From the NCBI RefSeq assembly GCF_001690195.1, contig NZ_LZGM01000049.1:62001-126000 (forward strand): DNA of 64,000 nucleotides. Reading direction: 5' to 3'. Made by a program: the position numbers and the translations under genes. This DNA comes from Gilliamella sp. wkB108 (GTDB lineage: Bacteria; Pseudomonadota; Gammaproteobacteria; Enterobacterales; Orbaceae). The notes under the pieces were generated by a model that was not told where the DNA came from, ran no database searches, and saw only the letters and a program-made list of their open reading frames with translations. Shown here piece by piece: positions 30,756 through 39,870 of this stretch (its first letter is position 1; each line of letters opens with the position of its first letter).

Positions 30756-31061
30756 CTCTCTTCCCGATTGAATTTAACCTAAGCATTCATTTTTATAAAT
30801 CTTACATCAAGTGTTATAAGGCGTCCCATTATTACGCTTAAACACATGTAATAGAATAAATTTACTCTTCTTATAATATTATTATGTCAAAATAATTATT
30901 TTCTAATCAATTCATAAAAATGTTACCTTCGTCACAAAATTAATCAAATTTTAAATAATTTTGATAGCGCTATCACATTTCTTGTATTTTTTGATTTTTA
31001 TTATTTCACAATATGGTAATTTCTCCGCAAGTCTTAAAACAACTGGTTTGATGGAGGATAA
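30756..31061. promoter_or_regulatory. Divergent regulator-PTS intergenic region
   Basis: This 306-bp AT-rich gap carries the operator at 30962-30975 and must contain both promoters. GGAGGATAA precedes the first PTS gene. Nothing else is recognisable. Confidence 0.5.
30962..30975. promoter_or_regulatory. Perfect LacI-family operator TGATAGCGCTATCA
   Basis: This fully symmetric 14-bp palindrome with central CG lies 86 nt upstream of the PTS IIA start. It fits the LacI-family consensus and is related to, but distinct from, the boxes at 9221 and 9322. Confidence 0.75.
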
Positions 31062-31505
31062 ATGTTAGGTAAATGGTTAACTAACCAAACAGTTAATATT
31101 GTTGATTCAGTTAATGATTGGAAAGAAGCAATACAGCTTTGTGCGGCGCCTTTATTAAAAAATAAGGCTATTACCCCAAATTATATTGATGCTATTTTTC
31201 AGCTACATGAATCAATAGGACCTTACTATGTGTTGGCGCCAGGAATTGCTATGCCACATGCAAGACCTGAACAAGGGGTCAATCAATTAGGTTTATCGAT
31301 GTTGTTAGTAAAACAAGGTGTTAAATTTAATTCAGAAGATAATGATCCAGTCTATTTAATCACTTTATTAGCTGCAAGTGATAGTACTAGCCATATTGAT
31401 ATGTTAACTCAATTGGCAACGCTATTCGGAAACACTGATGATATGCAGACAATTTTTAATGCTCAACATAGTGATCAAATTTTGTCTGTGATCAATCGTT
31501 ATTAA
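31062..31505 (+). CDS. PTS EIIA component, ascorbate (Ula/Sga) type
   Basis: This 147-aa cytosolic phosphocarrier has the EIIA-2 active-site His in GIAMPHARPEQGV. It resembles UlaC (YYVLAPGIAMPHARPE; FNSEDNDPV). It receives phosphate from HPr and passes it to the EIIB encoded next. It is first gene of a IIA-IIB-IIC operon under the LacI-type regulator. Sequence resemblance does not prove ascorbate as substrate. Confidence 0.88.
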   Translation: MLGKWLTNQTVNIVDSVNDWKEAIQLCAAPLLKNKAITPNYIDAIFQLHESIGPYYVLAPGIAMPHARPEQGVNQLGLSMLLVKQGVKFNSEDNDPVYLITLLAASDSTSHIDMLTQLATLFGNTDDMQTIFNAQHSDQILSVINRY

Positions 31506-31538
31506 AATTTAATAGAAATTAGTATAAGGATAATCAAA

Positions 31539-31811
31539 ATGAAAATTATGGCAGTTTGTGGTTCAGGTCTTGGTAGTAGTTTTATGGTAGAGATGAACAT
31601 TAAAAAGGTACTTAAAAAATTAAATATTAATGCTGAAGTAACACATGCCGATCTTGCTTCAGCAACACCAGATCAAGCCGATCTATTTGTTATGACTAAA
31701 GATTTGGCTGCCAGTTCAGGTATTCCAGCAGATAAATTAGTTGTTTTAAATAACATTATTGATATCAACGATTTAGAAGCAAAACTCGTTGAATATTTTG
31801 CTAAGCACTAA
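31539..31811 (+). CDS. PTS EIIB component, ascorbate type
   Basis: This 90-aa protein has the phosphocysteine loop VCGSGLGSSFMVE near the N-terminus (Cys7) and the alpha/beta EIIB fold. It passes phosphate to the substrate carried by the IIC protein that follows 20 nt downstream. Confidence 0.88.
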   Translation: MKIMAVCGSGLGSSFMVEMNIKKVLKKLNINAEVTHADLASATPDQADLFVMTKDLAASSGIPADKLVVLNNIIDINDLEAKLVEYFAKH

Positions 31812-31831
31812 TCTAATAATGAGGTAATGCT

Positions 31832-33193
31832 ATGATTCAAGGAATCGTTTATTTTGTCGTTGATATTTTAAAAGTACCAGCGGTATTAGTTGGGGTCATT
31901 GCAATGGTCGGGCTTATTGCCCAACATAAATCATTTGCTGATACCGTGAAAGGAACCATCAAAACCATTTTAGGTTTTTTAGTATTAAGTGGTGGTGCAA
32001 CTGTTGTAATAAGTGCAATTACTCCATTAGGTATGATGTTTGAAGAAGCGTTTAAATTACAAGGTATTATTCCTAATAATGAAGCGATTGTTTCTATGGC
32101 ATTAAATGAGTATGGTGCAGCAACAGCATTAATTATGGCATTTGGTATGGTCGCAAATATTGTGGTTGCTCGTTTTACTCGTTTGAAATTCATTTTCCTA
32201 ACTGGTCACCATACATTTTATATGGCTTGTATGATCAGTATTATTCTTACAGTAGCCGGTTTTAAAGGTTGGCAATTAGTGTTCACTGGCTCTTTAGTTC
32301 TAGGATTAATCATGGCGTTCTTCCCTGCATTAGCTCAGCCACAAATGCGTAAAATTACCGGTAATGATGATGTAGCATTCGGTCACTTTGGTACTTTGGG
32401 TTATGTATTGGCTGGTTGGCTTGGACAACTTGCAGGTAAAGGCTCTCGTTCGACAGAAGAGATGAATTTACCTAAAAATCTGAGCTTTTTGCGAGACAGT
32501 TCGATCTCAATCTCTTTAACGATGATGATCATTTACCTTATTTTAGCAATATTTGCCGGTGCTGATTATGTTGAAACCAATTTAAGTAAGCATGACAATT
32601 ATTTAGTTTACGCAATTATAGAAGCAATTACTTTTGCTGCTGGTGTATTTATTATTTTACAAGGTGTGCGATTAATTTTAGCAGAAATTGTTCCAGCATT
32701 TACGGGGTTCTCAGAAAAACTAGTGCCTAATGCTAAACCTGCGCTTGATTGCCCGGTCGTATTCCCTTACGCACCTAATGCAGTCTTAATTGGTTTCTTA
32801 TTTAGTTTTATTGGTGGATTAGTTGGTTTATTTGTTTTAGGACAATTAGATTTAGTGTTAATTTTACCGGGTGTTGTTCCACATTTCTTCTGCGGTGCAA
32901 CAGCGGGAGTTTTTGGTAATGCCATGGGTGGTCGTCGTGGTGCAATGCTAGGAGCTTTTGCCAATGGTTTATTAGTCACCTTCTTACCTGTCATGTTACT
33001 ACCGGTATTAGGATCACTTGGCTTTTCAAACACAACTTTCTCAGATGTCGATTTTTGTGGTATTGGTATTATCTTAGGAAATATGGCGAAATGGTTTAAT
33101 AAAGATATCATTATGCTTATTATTATCGCAATTTTTGCCTTACTGGTTATATATAACTACGCAGCCAAGCCTCGGGAGAAAAATGATGACTAG
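31832..33193 (+). CDS. PTS EIIC permease, UlaA/SgaT family
   Basis: This 453-aa inner-membrane permease of the AG superfamily has about 10-11 predicted helices. It is colinear with E. coli UlaA (465 aa) in stretches such as FADTVKGTIKTILGFLVL, LTGHHTFY, FGHFGTLGYVLAGWLG and FCGATAGVFGNAMGGRRGA. No ulaD/E/F or ulaG catabolic genes accompany it, so the sugar or sugar acid and its downstream route are unknown. Confidence 0.9.
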   Translation: MIQGIVYFVVDILKVPAVLVGVIAMVGLIAQHKSFADTVKGTIKTILGFLVLSGGATVVISAITPLGMMFEEAFKLQGIIPNNEAIVSMALNEYGAATALIMAFGMVANIVVARFTRLKFIFLTGHHTFYMACMISIILTVAGFKGWQLVFTGSLVLGLIMAFFPALAQPQMRKITGNDDVAFGHFGTLGYVLAGWLGQLAGKGSRSTEEMNLPKNLSFLRDSSISISLTMMIIYLILAIFAGADYVETNLSKHDNYLVYAIIEAITFAAGVFIILQGVRLILAEIVPAFTGFSEKLVPNAKPALDCPVVFPYAPNAVLIGFLFSFIGGLVGLFVLGQLDLVLILPGVVPHFFCGATAGVFGNAMGGRRGAMLGAFANGLLVTFLPVMLLPVLGSLGFSNTTFSDVDFCGIGIILGNMAKWFNKDIIMLIIIAIFALLVIYNYAAKPREKNDD

Positions 33194-33235
33194 ATTTTAA
33201 CAGATAGTTATTAGGTTATTAAAATAAAATATTTT

Positions 33236-33262
33236 GCCAGACACATTCGTCTGGCTTTTTTT
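33236..33262 (+). terminator. Terminator after the PTS operon
   Basis: GCCAGAC and GTCTGGC arms around ACATTC are followed by seven T residues. The rest of the 327-bp gap (33194-33520) shows only AT-rich DNA with the presumed rimL promoter. Confidence 0.92.
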
Positions 33263-33520
33263 ATCACTATAGCTTTTCTTATTTTCTTCGGTTAACTTTA
33301 AGAGTTTCTATCAATTAGTGTTGTATCATTTTACACTATTACCATTGTGAAATAGCTTATAAGATATTGCTATACCTAATTGTTTACATAAATACATTAA
33401 GACAACTATAGGGTTAAAGATGTTATTATTTGGCTTTGCGTATAATCATTGCACAATATTAAACTATTTTATTACCTAATAAATTAATAATGGTTTTTTG
33501 TTTTTTTAAAGGGATGAACA

Positions 33521-34072
33521 ATGGAGACTAACGAACAAGAGAACCTGTATGTTAATAAACATATTTACTTAAAATCACCCATTAGAGAATACGCTGGTAA
33601 GCTATATAATATTATCAACGTTAATCGGGACTATTTTAGTCAATTTATGGCTTGGCCTAAGTTTGTGACTAATGAAACGGATACCGCAAATTTCTTAGAT
33701 AAATGTGTAGCCGAACATCAAAAGAACATTGCCAAAACCTATGTGATTCTACACGATGATGATCCTGTTGGATTACTTTCGTTTAATCAAATTGATAAAG
33801 CCAATAAAACGGCTTATATCGGTTATTGGTTAGATAGCCGAGTGCAAGGGAAAGGGATTATGACACAGGCAATTAAGGTTCTCACTAACTTTTATGCAGA
33901 ACATCGGATTATTAAACGTTTTGTAATTAAATGTTCTGTAGATAATAGCAAAAGTAATCAAGTTGCGAAAAGATGTGGTTTTAGCTATGAAGGAACGCTT
34001 AAACAAGCTGAGTATTTAAATGGAATTTACCATGATCAGAATATTTACGGTTTAATATCCTCTTATTTATGA
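33521..34072 (+). CDS. rimL: Ribosomal-protein-serine N-acetyltransferase RimL
   Basis: This 183-aa GNAT enzyme acetylates the N-terminal serine of ribosomal protein L12 to give L7. It closely follows E. coli RimL (179 aa): FMAWPKFVTNETDT, AYIGYWLDSRVQGKGIM (acetyl-CoA loop QGKG), KRFVIKCSVDNSKSN and the diagnostic LKQAEYLNGIYHDQNIY. It is monocistronic. Confidence 0.9.
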   Translation: METNEQENLYVNKHIYLKSPIREYAGKLYNIINVNRDYFSQFMAWPKFVTNETDTANFLDKCVAEHQKNIAKTYVILHDDDPVGLLSFNQIDKANKTAYIGYWLDSRVQGKGIMTQAIKVLTNFYAEHRIIKRFVIKCSVDNSKSNQVAKRCGFSYEGTLKQAEYLNGIYHDQNIYGLISSYL

Positions 34073-34674
34073 ATTATCTATCTAATCAATAGTGTGATCA
34101 TTCATTGATGCCAATTCATTTAGATAATACTATTTAAATGATTTTAGAATAAACGGTAACGACTATTACTTGGGTTTCTAGCTCTGATAATACTATTTTC
34201 ATCTTAATGCACAACTTTAATTTCTCTTTTGAATTCAGGCTCGTTTTTATACTAAAACGTATAGCTGACCTGAAACATCTTTACAAAGTTTAATCCATAT
34301 TATATGAGCTATTGCATGAATATCTATATTGAATAAATTACAGTTATCACAAGACTTTCCCGTAAAATTAGGTAATTAACATAAATATCATAAAATTATT
34401 AACCCTGATCGTGTACTTTTTATCTTTAATGTTAGGCTAATACACACTATCTTCGACAACAACATAGAAAAAATAATCAAGATAGTTGGTAACACAAAGT
34501 TATTTCGCCATAAAAAATGCTTAATTTTCAATAAGGGCGCTTGTTTGTTAAGCATCAGTTGTATTTTTATTTATGATAAAGATGTTACTATCTGAAAGGA
34601 CGATAATTAAGATATCAATAAAAAAACCTGCTCAAAGCAGGTTTCTTTATTAAGTATTACTAAGTTATTTCAAC
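34073..34674. other. 602-bp intergenic region, with terminator at its right end
   Basis: No gene is visible. A nested stem-loop candidate spans 34234-34274 (TTCAGG...CCTGAA enclosing CGTTTT-N6-AAAACG). A clear terminator for the minus-strand yedE-like gene lies at 34624-34644 (AAACCTGCT, CAA loop, AGCAGGTTT). The remainder is low-complexity AT-rich DNA. Confidence 0.5.
34624..34644 (-). terminator. Terminator after the YedE-like gene
   Basis: Arms AAACCTGCT and AGCAGGTTT flank a 3-nt loop. The minus strand continues into TTTTTTATT. Confidence 0.85.
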
Positions 34675-35751
34675 TTAAGCAGTTGCTTTCAAACTACTAA
34701 ATAATTTACAGTTAGCAGCACCAATAAGTGATAGTACGACAAAGCCAATTATAACAGCTATCTGACCATTAACCGGAACCCCTGCTGGTGATGCAGCAAT
34801 ACCAAAGTTATGTGCTGTGGCACCGGCAACTAAAAAGCCTAATACCGCAATAGCTGCATCTGAATTCCCTTCACCCGCCATAACTAACTGTCGCAATGGA
34901 CAACCACCAATTAATATTGAACCATATCCGACCAACGCCATACCCAAAAAGTTCCAAACAAAATCAGTATGTGCTATCGGTTGATTTTCAAATCCTAAAT
35001 TAAAGTTACCCACCACTAAATTAGCAATGAGTGCAACAACAAATATTGCAATATAGCCTGATAATAGAGTTCCACTTCTGAGTAATATCACATTACGAAT
35101 ACCACCAGACATACATAAACGACTTCGTTGTACAAATGCGCCAATAACCAAACCTGATACTAACGAAATCCATATTGGTGCATGTAAGGCGCCCGGACCT
35201 TTACTACTAAATAAAATGAAAGCAGGTCGAACTAACAGAAAGACTAACAACATTACAGCTATAACAGGCATAACCAAACCATTAGCCTTAGATTGACTAA
35301 CTGATGCACCTAGAGAATAACCTTTAGTCAAAAATAAGCAACCAATACCAATACCAACAATAAATCCCGCTAAACCAACAAGTGCATTAAGATCTCCCGC
35401 TGCTAAACGTAATACCATACGTAATGGACAACCTAAAAAAACTAATGCACCAATCATAACAAAAAAGGCAATAACAAAACGTAATAATGGCGCACTACCA
35501 CCACTAGCCTGAAATTCTCTTCTTCCCATGGTCAATATAAAAGATCCTAATATAAATCCAATAATTTCAGGTCGTATATACTGAACTGCTGCCGCATTAT
35601 CTAACCCTAGCGCACCAGCAGTATCACGTAAAAAACAAGCGGCACAAATCCCCATATTTGGCGGATTTCCGAGTTTCATTAAAATAATTGCAATAAGACC
35701 AATTAGTCCACCTGTAATTATTAAAAGTAATAAACTTTTTTTATTTTCCAT
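34675..35751 (-). CDS. yedE: YedE/FdhT-type putative selenium transport protein
   Basis: This 358-aa inner-membrane protein has about 10 predicted helices and two YeeE/YedE repeats, each with a conserved Cys motif (LGCPLRMVLRLAAGDLN and GGCPLRQLVMAGEGN). It also has MGICAACFLRDTAGALGL near the N-terminus, typical of the selenium-metabolism branch of the family. Homologues co-occur with selenoprotein genes and are proposed to import a selenium species; transport has not been shown here. The frame opens at a TTG (35805), but the ATG at 35751 with AGGA upstream is the real start. It lies downstream of fdhF on the same strand, separated by 406 bp. Confidence 0.85.
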   Translation of the reverse strand: MENKKSLLLLIITGGLIGLIAIILMKLGNPPNMGICAACFLRDTAGALGLDNAAAVQYIRPEIIGFILGSFILTMGRREFQASGGSAPLLRFVIAFFVMIGALVFLGCPLRMVLRLAAGDLNALVGLAGFIVGIGIGCLFLTKGYSLGASVSQSKANGLVMPVIAVMLLVFLLVRPAFILFSSKGPGALHAPIWISLVSGLVIGAFVQRSRLCMSGGIRNVILLRSGTLLSGYIAIFVVALIANLVVGNFNLGFENQPIAHTDFVWNFLGMALVGYGSILIGGCPLRQLVMAGEGNSDAAIAVLGFLVAGATAHNFGIAASPAGVPVNGQIAVIIGFVVLSLIGAANCKLFSSLKATA

Positions 35752-36157
35752 ATAAATAATCCTATACCTACAGATTGTTAATAATAATTGAATATAAAAT
35801 TTCAATAATATTCGTCACTGTGTAGTTAATCTTTTCATCATATTATTAAATTATATTTATAACTTAATAAATTAGAAATATACAAAGCATAGGAAAAGAG
35901 AATATTAACCCCAAAACTAAACTTTATTTAACTAGCAATTAAAACTACATTTTGCTGATCGCATATCAATCAACAAAGGACGATTAATTACACTTTAACT
36001 TCAATGGTTGTTTGTATCAGGAGATGACAATAGATAGAGAAAGGAAGTGAACTAAGTAGTAATAAAACATTACTACTTAGTTAGATTTCATCACGACATG
36101 AATATGAGTGATGCTATTTTAATATCACTTAATTAACAATTTAATCTTGTCTCCGAA
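35752..36157. other. 406-bp gap between yedE and fdhF, with a long perfect hairpin
   Basis: The gap holds a perfect inverted repeat with 14-bp arms and a 5-nt loop (AACTAAGTAGTAAT 36050-36063, ATTACTACTTAGTT 36069-36082). It has no T-run, so it may be a 3'-end stabilising hairpin or a factor site. yedE probably has its own promoter here. I found no sigma-54 GG-N10-GC match and no gene. Confidence 0.5.
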
Positions 36158-38371
36158 CTATTTGGCATTAATCATTGCTGCCGGAGAAAGGTTAGTTGTT
36201 AATGTGCCATTCTCTGTTTCCTGACGTAAACGATATTTAAGTTGACTATACTCCTCTTTTACATAGCGTTCTGCCGAAAGTTGATCTTCAATGGCCATAA
36301 CCCGTACTGGTACATATTTATACTCTGGTGTTTTGGTTATCTTACTAAGATTTTCACCAACTAACTCATTACAAGCACCAATCCACCATTGGTAGGTCAT
36401 ATAAACAGCGCCTTTATTGGTTCTATCACTCACTGAAGCCCGTGTAATTACTTTACCGTGATGAGATTCAACCCAAACCAATTCGTCATTTTCTATATTC
36501 AGTTCTCTTGCATCAGCAGTATTCATCTGAATATAACCCGGTTCATCGGCAAGTGCAGCTAAAGCACGGCAGTTACCCGTCATTGAACGACAAGAATAAT
36601 GACCAACTTCACGAACTGTTGCCAATACCAGTGGGAAGTCACTGCTGGTTTTTTCAACCGGCGGCGCCCAATCACAGGTAAAGAGTTGTCCTTTGCCATT
36701 CGGTGTATCAAATTTCACTCCTCCTTGACCATCGTCATATAAGTAAGGAGATCCCGGTGAATCTAAAGTTGGACAAGGCCATTGTATATATCCTAAGCCA
36801 CCATTAGCATCGAGTTTTTCATAAGTTGCACCATAATATTTTGGACATAATTCCCGCAATTCATCCCAAATTTCTTGTGTATTGTTATAATGCATCGGAT
36901 AACCTAGTTCTGTTGCTAACAGGCTAATTATTTGCCAGTCAACTTTAACATCACCTTCTGGTTCAACCGCTTTATAGAAGCGCTGGAATCCACGATCCGC
37001 TGCAGAATAGACACCTTCATGTTCACCCCAAGTTGTTGCCGGTAAAATAACATCGGCAGTAGCAGCTGTTTTGGTCATAAAGACATCTTGCACAATAAAC
37101 AGTTCAAGTTCACTAAATCCACGCCTTACTGCTGATAAATCAGGTTCGGTTTGTAGTGGATCTTCACCCATACAATAAAATGCTTTTAATTTCCCTTTTT
37201 CAGCATTCATGGCAACTTCACTTAAATAAGCGCCTACTTTATTTGGTAGTGATTCAACTCCCCAAGCTTTAGCAAATTTTGCTCTAATTTCATCATCAGT
37301 AACATTTTGATAACCCGGGAATTGATTTGGTAATGCTCCCATATCACAAGCACCTTGTACGTTATTTTGACCACGTACCGGAGCTACCCCTGTATTAGGA
37401 CGTCCAATTTGACCGGTTAATAATGCTAAACTGGCCAATGCGCGAACCGTTTCAACCCCTTGATAGAATTGACAAACACCCATTCCCCAGAATATTCCTG
37501 ATGCTGGTGAGGTGGCATACATTCGTGCGACCTGTCGAATAACATCCGGCTCTATTCCTGTTACCTCTTGTACCGATTCCGGCGTATAACTTGCTACAAT
37601 TTGTTTAAGTTCGTCAAAACCATCGGTATATTTTTCAATAAAACTATGGTTAATCAGATCTTCTTCTATAAGTACGTGAGCTACTGCATTTAAGAAAGCA
37701 ATATTACTTCCATTTTTTAATGGTACGTAAAGATCAGCAATACGTGCTGTTTCAATCTTTCTTGGATCACATACTATTACTTTCGCCCCTTTCTCTTTTG
37801 CACGGACAATACGACGCGCAATAATTGGATGAGACGTTGCTGGATTCCAGCCAAAAACAAAAATACATTTAGTATCCTCAATCTCAACGATTGAGTTACT
37901 CATGGCACCGCCACCTACTGAAAGTTGCAGACCTGCAACAGAAGGACCATGTCAGACCCTAGCACAGCAGTCAACGTTATTAGTACCAATTACCGCTCGA
38001 GCAAACTTTTGCATCACGTAATTGGTTTCATTACCAGTACTACGCGATGAACCAGAACACATAATTGAGTCTGAACCATATTTTTCTTTAATCGCTTTTA
38101 ATTTACTGGCAGTAAAACTGATTGCTTCTTGCCATGATACAGGCTCAAGTTTGCCACCTTTTTCACGGCGTATCATTGGATTACGTAAACGAGGGGTTAA
38201 AATTTTAGTATCATGAATAAAATCCCAACCATATAACCCTTTCAAACATAATTCGCCTTCATTTGTTAACCCATTAGCGCCTTCCGCGCCTATTACACGG
38301 CCATTTTGGACATGCAAATTAATTTTGCATCCCGATGCGCAATATGGGCAAACCTCTATTACTTTTTTCAT
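36158..38371 (-). CDS. fdhF: Formate dehydrogenase H, selenocysteine-containing catalytic subunit
   Basis: FdhF oxidises formate to CO2 with a molybdenum bis-MGD centre and one [4Fe-4S] cluster, feeding electrons to the hydrogenase encoded upstream. The gene reads through an in-frame TGA (37952-37954) that decodes selenocysteine at residue 140, exactly the E. coli position (DCCARV-U-HGPSVAGL). A SECIS hairpin follows 12 nt later. The cluster ligands are Cys8, 11, 15 and 42. The 737-residue product is colinear with E. coli FdhF (715 aa), including WGMGVCQFYQGVETVRALAS, GQNNVQGACDMGALPN and MTYQWWIGACNEL. The start at 38371 has AAGGAG. A standard caller would split it into two ORFs (36158-37903 and 37952-38389). 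It is probably the distal gene of the hyf transcript. Confidence 0.97.
37917..37954 (-). promoter_or_regulatory. SECIS element and UGA-Sec codon of fdhF
   Basis: The TGA codon occupies 37952-37954. The apical hairpin at 37924-37939 reads GTTGCA-GGTC-TGCAAC on the coding strand, starting 12 nt after the UGA. Its GGTC(T) loop and spacing match the E. coli fdhF SECIS recognised by SelB. Confidence 0.92.
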
Positions 38372-38451
38372 GTTAGACTCCTTAAACATTATTACGACCT
38401 AACAAAACCTTAACTTAACATCTTATTATGGCCTAATAGATTATTTAACAG

Positions 38452-38483
38452 AGTGTATAATTGTCGATTAACGTCAATTGACA
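38452..38483. promoter_or_regulatory. FhlA-site-like motif between hydN and fdhF
   Basis: TTGTCGATTAACGTCAATTGACA closely resembles the TTGTCGATTTCGTCAA element in the hyfA-hypA control region (50578-50593). It overlaps the hydN stop and lies about 90 nt upstream of fdhF, where E. coli fdhF has its FhlA site. I found no -24/-12 promoter in the 102-bp gap. Confidence 0.35.
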
Positions 38484-38974
38484 CGCTCTTGTAATTCTTC
38501 CAATTTATTCACTGTATTAAGCGATAATGCTTTAGTCGGACATGCTTTCACACATGCTGGACCTGTAGCATTACTACTACATAGATCACACTTCATAATT
38601 TCAGCTTTATATTTTACTCCAAATGGGTAACCATTTATGGTAAGAGGTACTTGTCGCATTTTAATTTCTATAGCACCATATGGACAAGCAAGTACACAGG
38701 TTTTGCAACCAATACACTTATTTTGTAATACCCTGACACTATTATCTTGCTCAACTAAAGCACCATTCGGGCAAGCTGCAACACATGCAGCATCTTCACA
38801 TTGACGACACATAACTGGGACCGTCACCTTATCTGTAATGGTTATTTTTATGCGCGCATTAAAATGAGCAGATTCTAGCGTAGTTAACTCTTCATTATGG
38901 GAAAGCACGCACGCCACTTCACAAGTTTTACAACCGATACAAGCATCAATATTAGCACTGATAAACTGATTCAT
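38474..38974 (-). CDS. hydN: Four-cluster ferredoxin HydN, electron transfer for FdhF
   Basis: This 166-aa polyferredoxin has four Cys clusters: CIGCKTCEVAC, CRQCEDAACVAACP, CIGCKTCVLACP and CDLC with GPACVKACP. It corresponds to E. coli HydN (175 aa), which is encoded next to fdhF/hypF and supports formate dehydrogenase H activity. It lies between hycI and fdhF. GGGAGA precedes the ATG. It is paralogous to HyfA. Confidence 0.9.
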   Translation of the reverse strand: MNQFISANIDACIGCKTCEVACVLSHNEELTTLESAHFNARIKITITDKVTVPVMCRQCEDAACVAACPNGALVEQDNSVRVLQNKCIGCKTCVLACPYGAIEIKMRQVPLTINGYPFGVKYKAEIMKCDLCSSNATGPACVKACPTKALSLNTVNKLEELQERVN

Positions 38975-38984
38975 AATTATCTCC

Positions 38985-39461
38985 CTAATTTAATGCAGTA
39001 AATTCAGTCTTTAAACAATTGGATTTGAGTGCTTCATAAATCTTGTCAACGCCTTGTTTCACCTTTTCGGTCATCGGATAGTAAAAACCAACTATATCCG
39101 GCTGTATACCTAAAAAATGAATCACTGGTATATCTTCTTTTAATTGATCTACTAAGAAAGTTAGTGGCATATTGTGCGTATTCATCAAAAACATCTCGGC
39201 AATTAAATCAATATCTACAAAACGGATCTCACCAGGAGTTAAGCCCATTTCGGTTGCATCAACAATCAATAGTTGTTCCGGTTTTAGTTGTCGAATTTGA
39301 TGCACCACATTTTCGGGCGCACTACCTCCGTCAATAACAAGCCATTGGTTAATTGGTTGCTGTTGTAGCTTTTCAGCTAAAAGTGGCCCTGCACCATCAT
39401 CTCCCATCATACTATTACCAACGGTCAGGATAACGCCTGTAAATTGATGATTGATATTCAT
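38985..39461 (-). CDS. hycI: Hydrogenase maturation endopeptidase HycI
   Basis: This 158-aa HybD/HycI-type nickel-dependent protease trims the C-terminal extension of the large subunit after the NiFe(CN)2CO site is built. It has TVGNSMMGDDGAGPLLAEKL with the conserved Asp, VIDGGSAPEN, and a later His in DIPVIHFLG. The substrate is the HyfG encoded in the same operon, whose tail after DPCYSCTDR is 33 residues. It is 1 nt from hyfJ, so the two are translationally coupled. Confidence 0.92.
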   Translation of the reverse strand: MNINHQFTGVILTVGNSMMGDDGAGPLLAEKLQQQPINQWLVIDGGSAPENVVHQIRQLKPEQLLIVDATEMGLTPGEIRFVDIDLIAEMFLMNTHNMPLTFLVDQLKEDIPVIHFLGIQPDIVGFYYPMTEKVKQGVDKIYEALKSNCLKTEFTALN

Positions 39462-39462
39462 A

Positions 39463-39870
39463 CTATACCACTCTTTTAATCATTAAATACATAGCTGGCT
39501 CTTTAGTTATTGCTTGCAATAACTGTAGTAATGTTTCAGTCCACTCTTTATAAGGTGATACCATTTTGTCGCGTTGTTGGATGAAAGCATTCGCTAATAA
39601 ATTTACATGGGTAATATCAACCGTGATTTCACCAAACTTTATTAATCTGGCCAGCTTAGCATGTGCTTCAAGATCTGCTGAGATATAATCAATCCAGCGC
39701 ATATATTCATCAGTTGGACAGGTTAATACACTTTTTAAACAATCTATTACACCGACATGATGACCTATTGCTAAAGAGTAATACATCACCTGTTCAGCTT
39801 GCGGAGGAATATCCGTTTCTTGTTCAACAAATTTCTGATTAAGTGAATAAAATAACACCTGATCAGCCAT
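39463..39870 (-). CDS. hyfJ: Formate hydrogenlyase assembly protein HyfJ/HycH
   Basis: This 135-aa HycH-family protein has [18 protein letters not shown] near the N-terminus and [10 protein letters not shown] at the end, matching E. coli HyfJ (137 aa). Family members are needed for maturation of the hydrogenase-3/4 large subunit, but the mechanism is not defined. Its start overlaps the hyfI stop by 8 nt. Confidence 0.9.
   Translation of the reverse strand: MADQVLFYSLNQKFVEQETDIPPQAEQVMYYSLAIGHHVGVIDCLKSVLTCPTDEYMRWIDYISADLEAHAKLARLIKFGEITVDITHVNLLANAFIQQRDKMVSPYKEWTETLLQLLQAITKEPAMYLMIKRVV

Noticed and set aside
36158..38389. fdhF as two separate genes or a nonsense-mutated pseudogene
   Set aside because: The only interruption is a TGA exactly at the Sec140 position, followed by a SECIS hairpin, and selA, selD and selB are present.
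38372..38473. Own sigma-54 promoter for fdhF
   Set aside because: I scanned the minus strand for GG-N10-GC and found none, despite an FhlA-like motif nearby.
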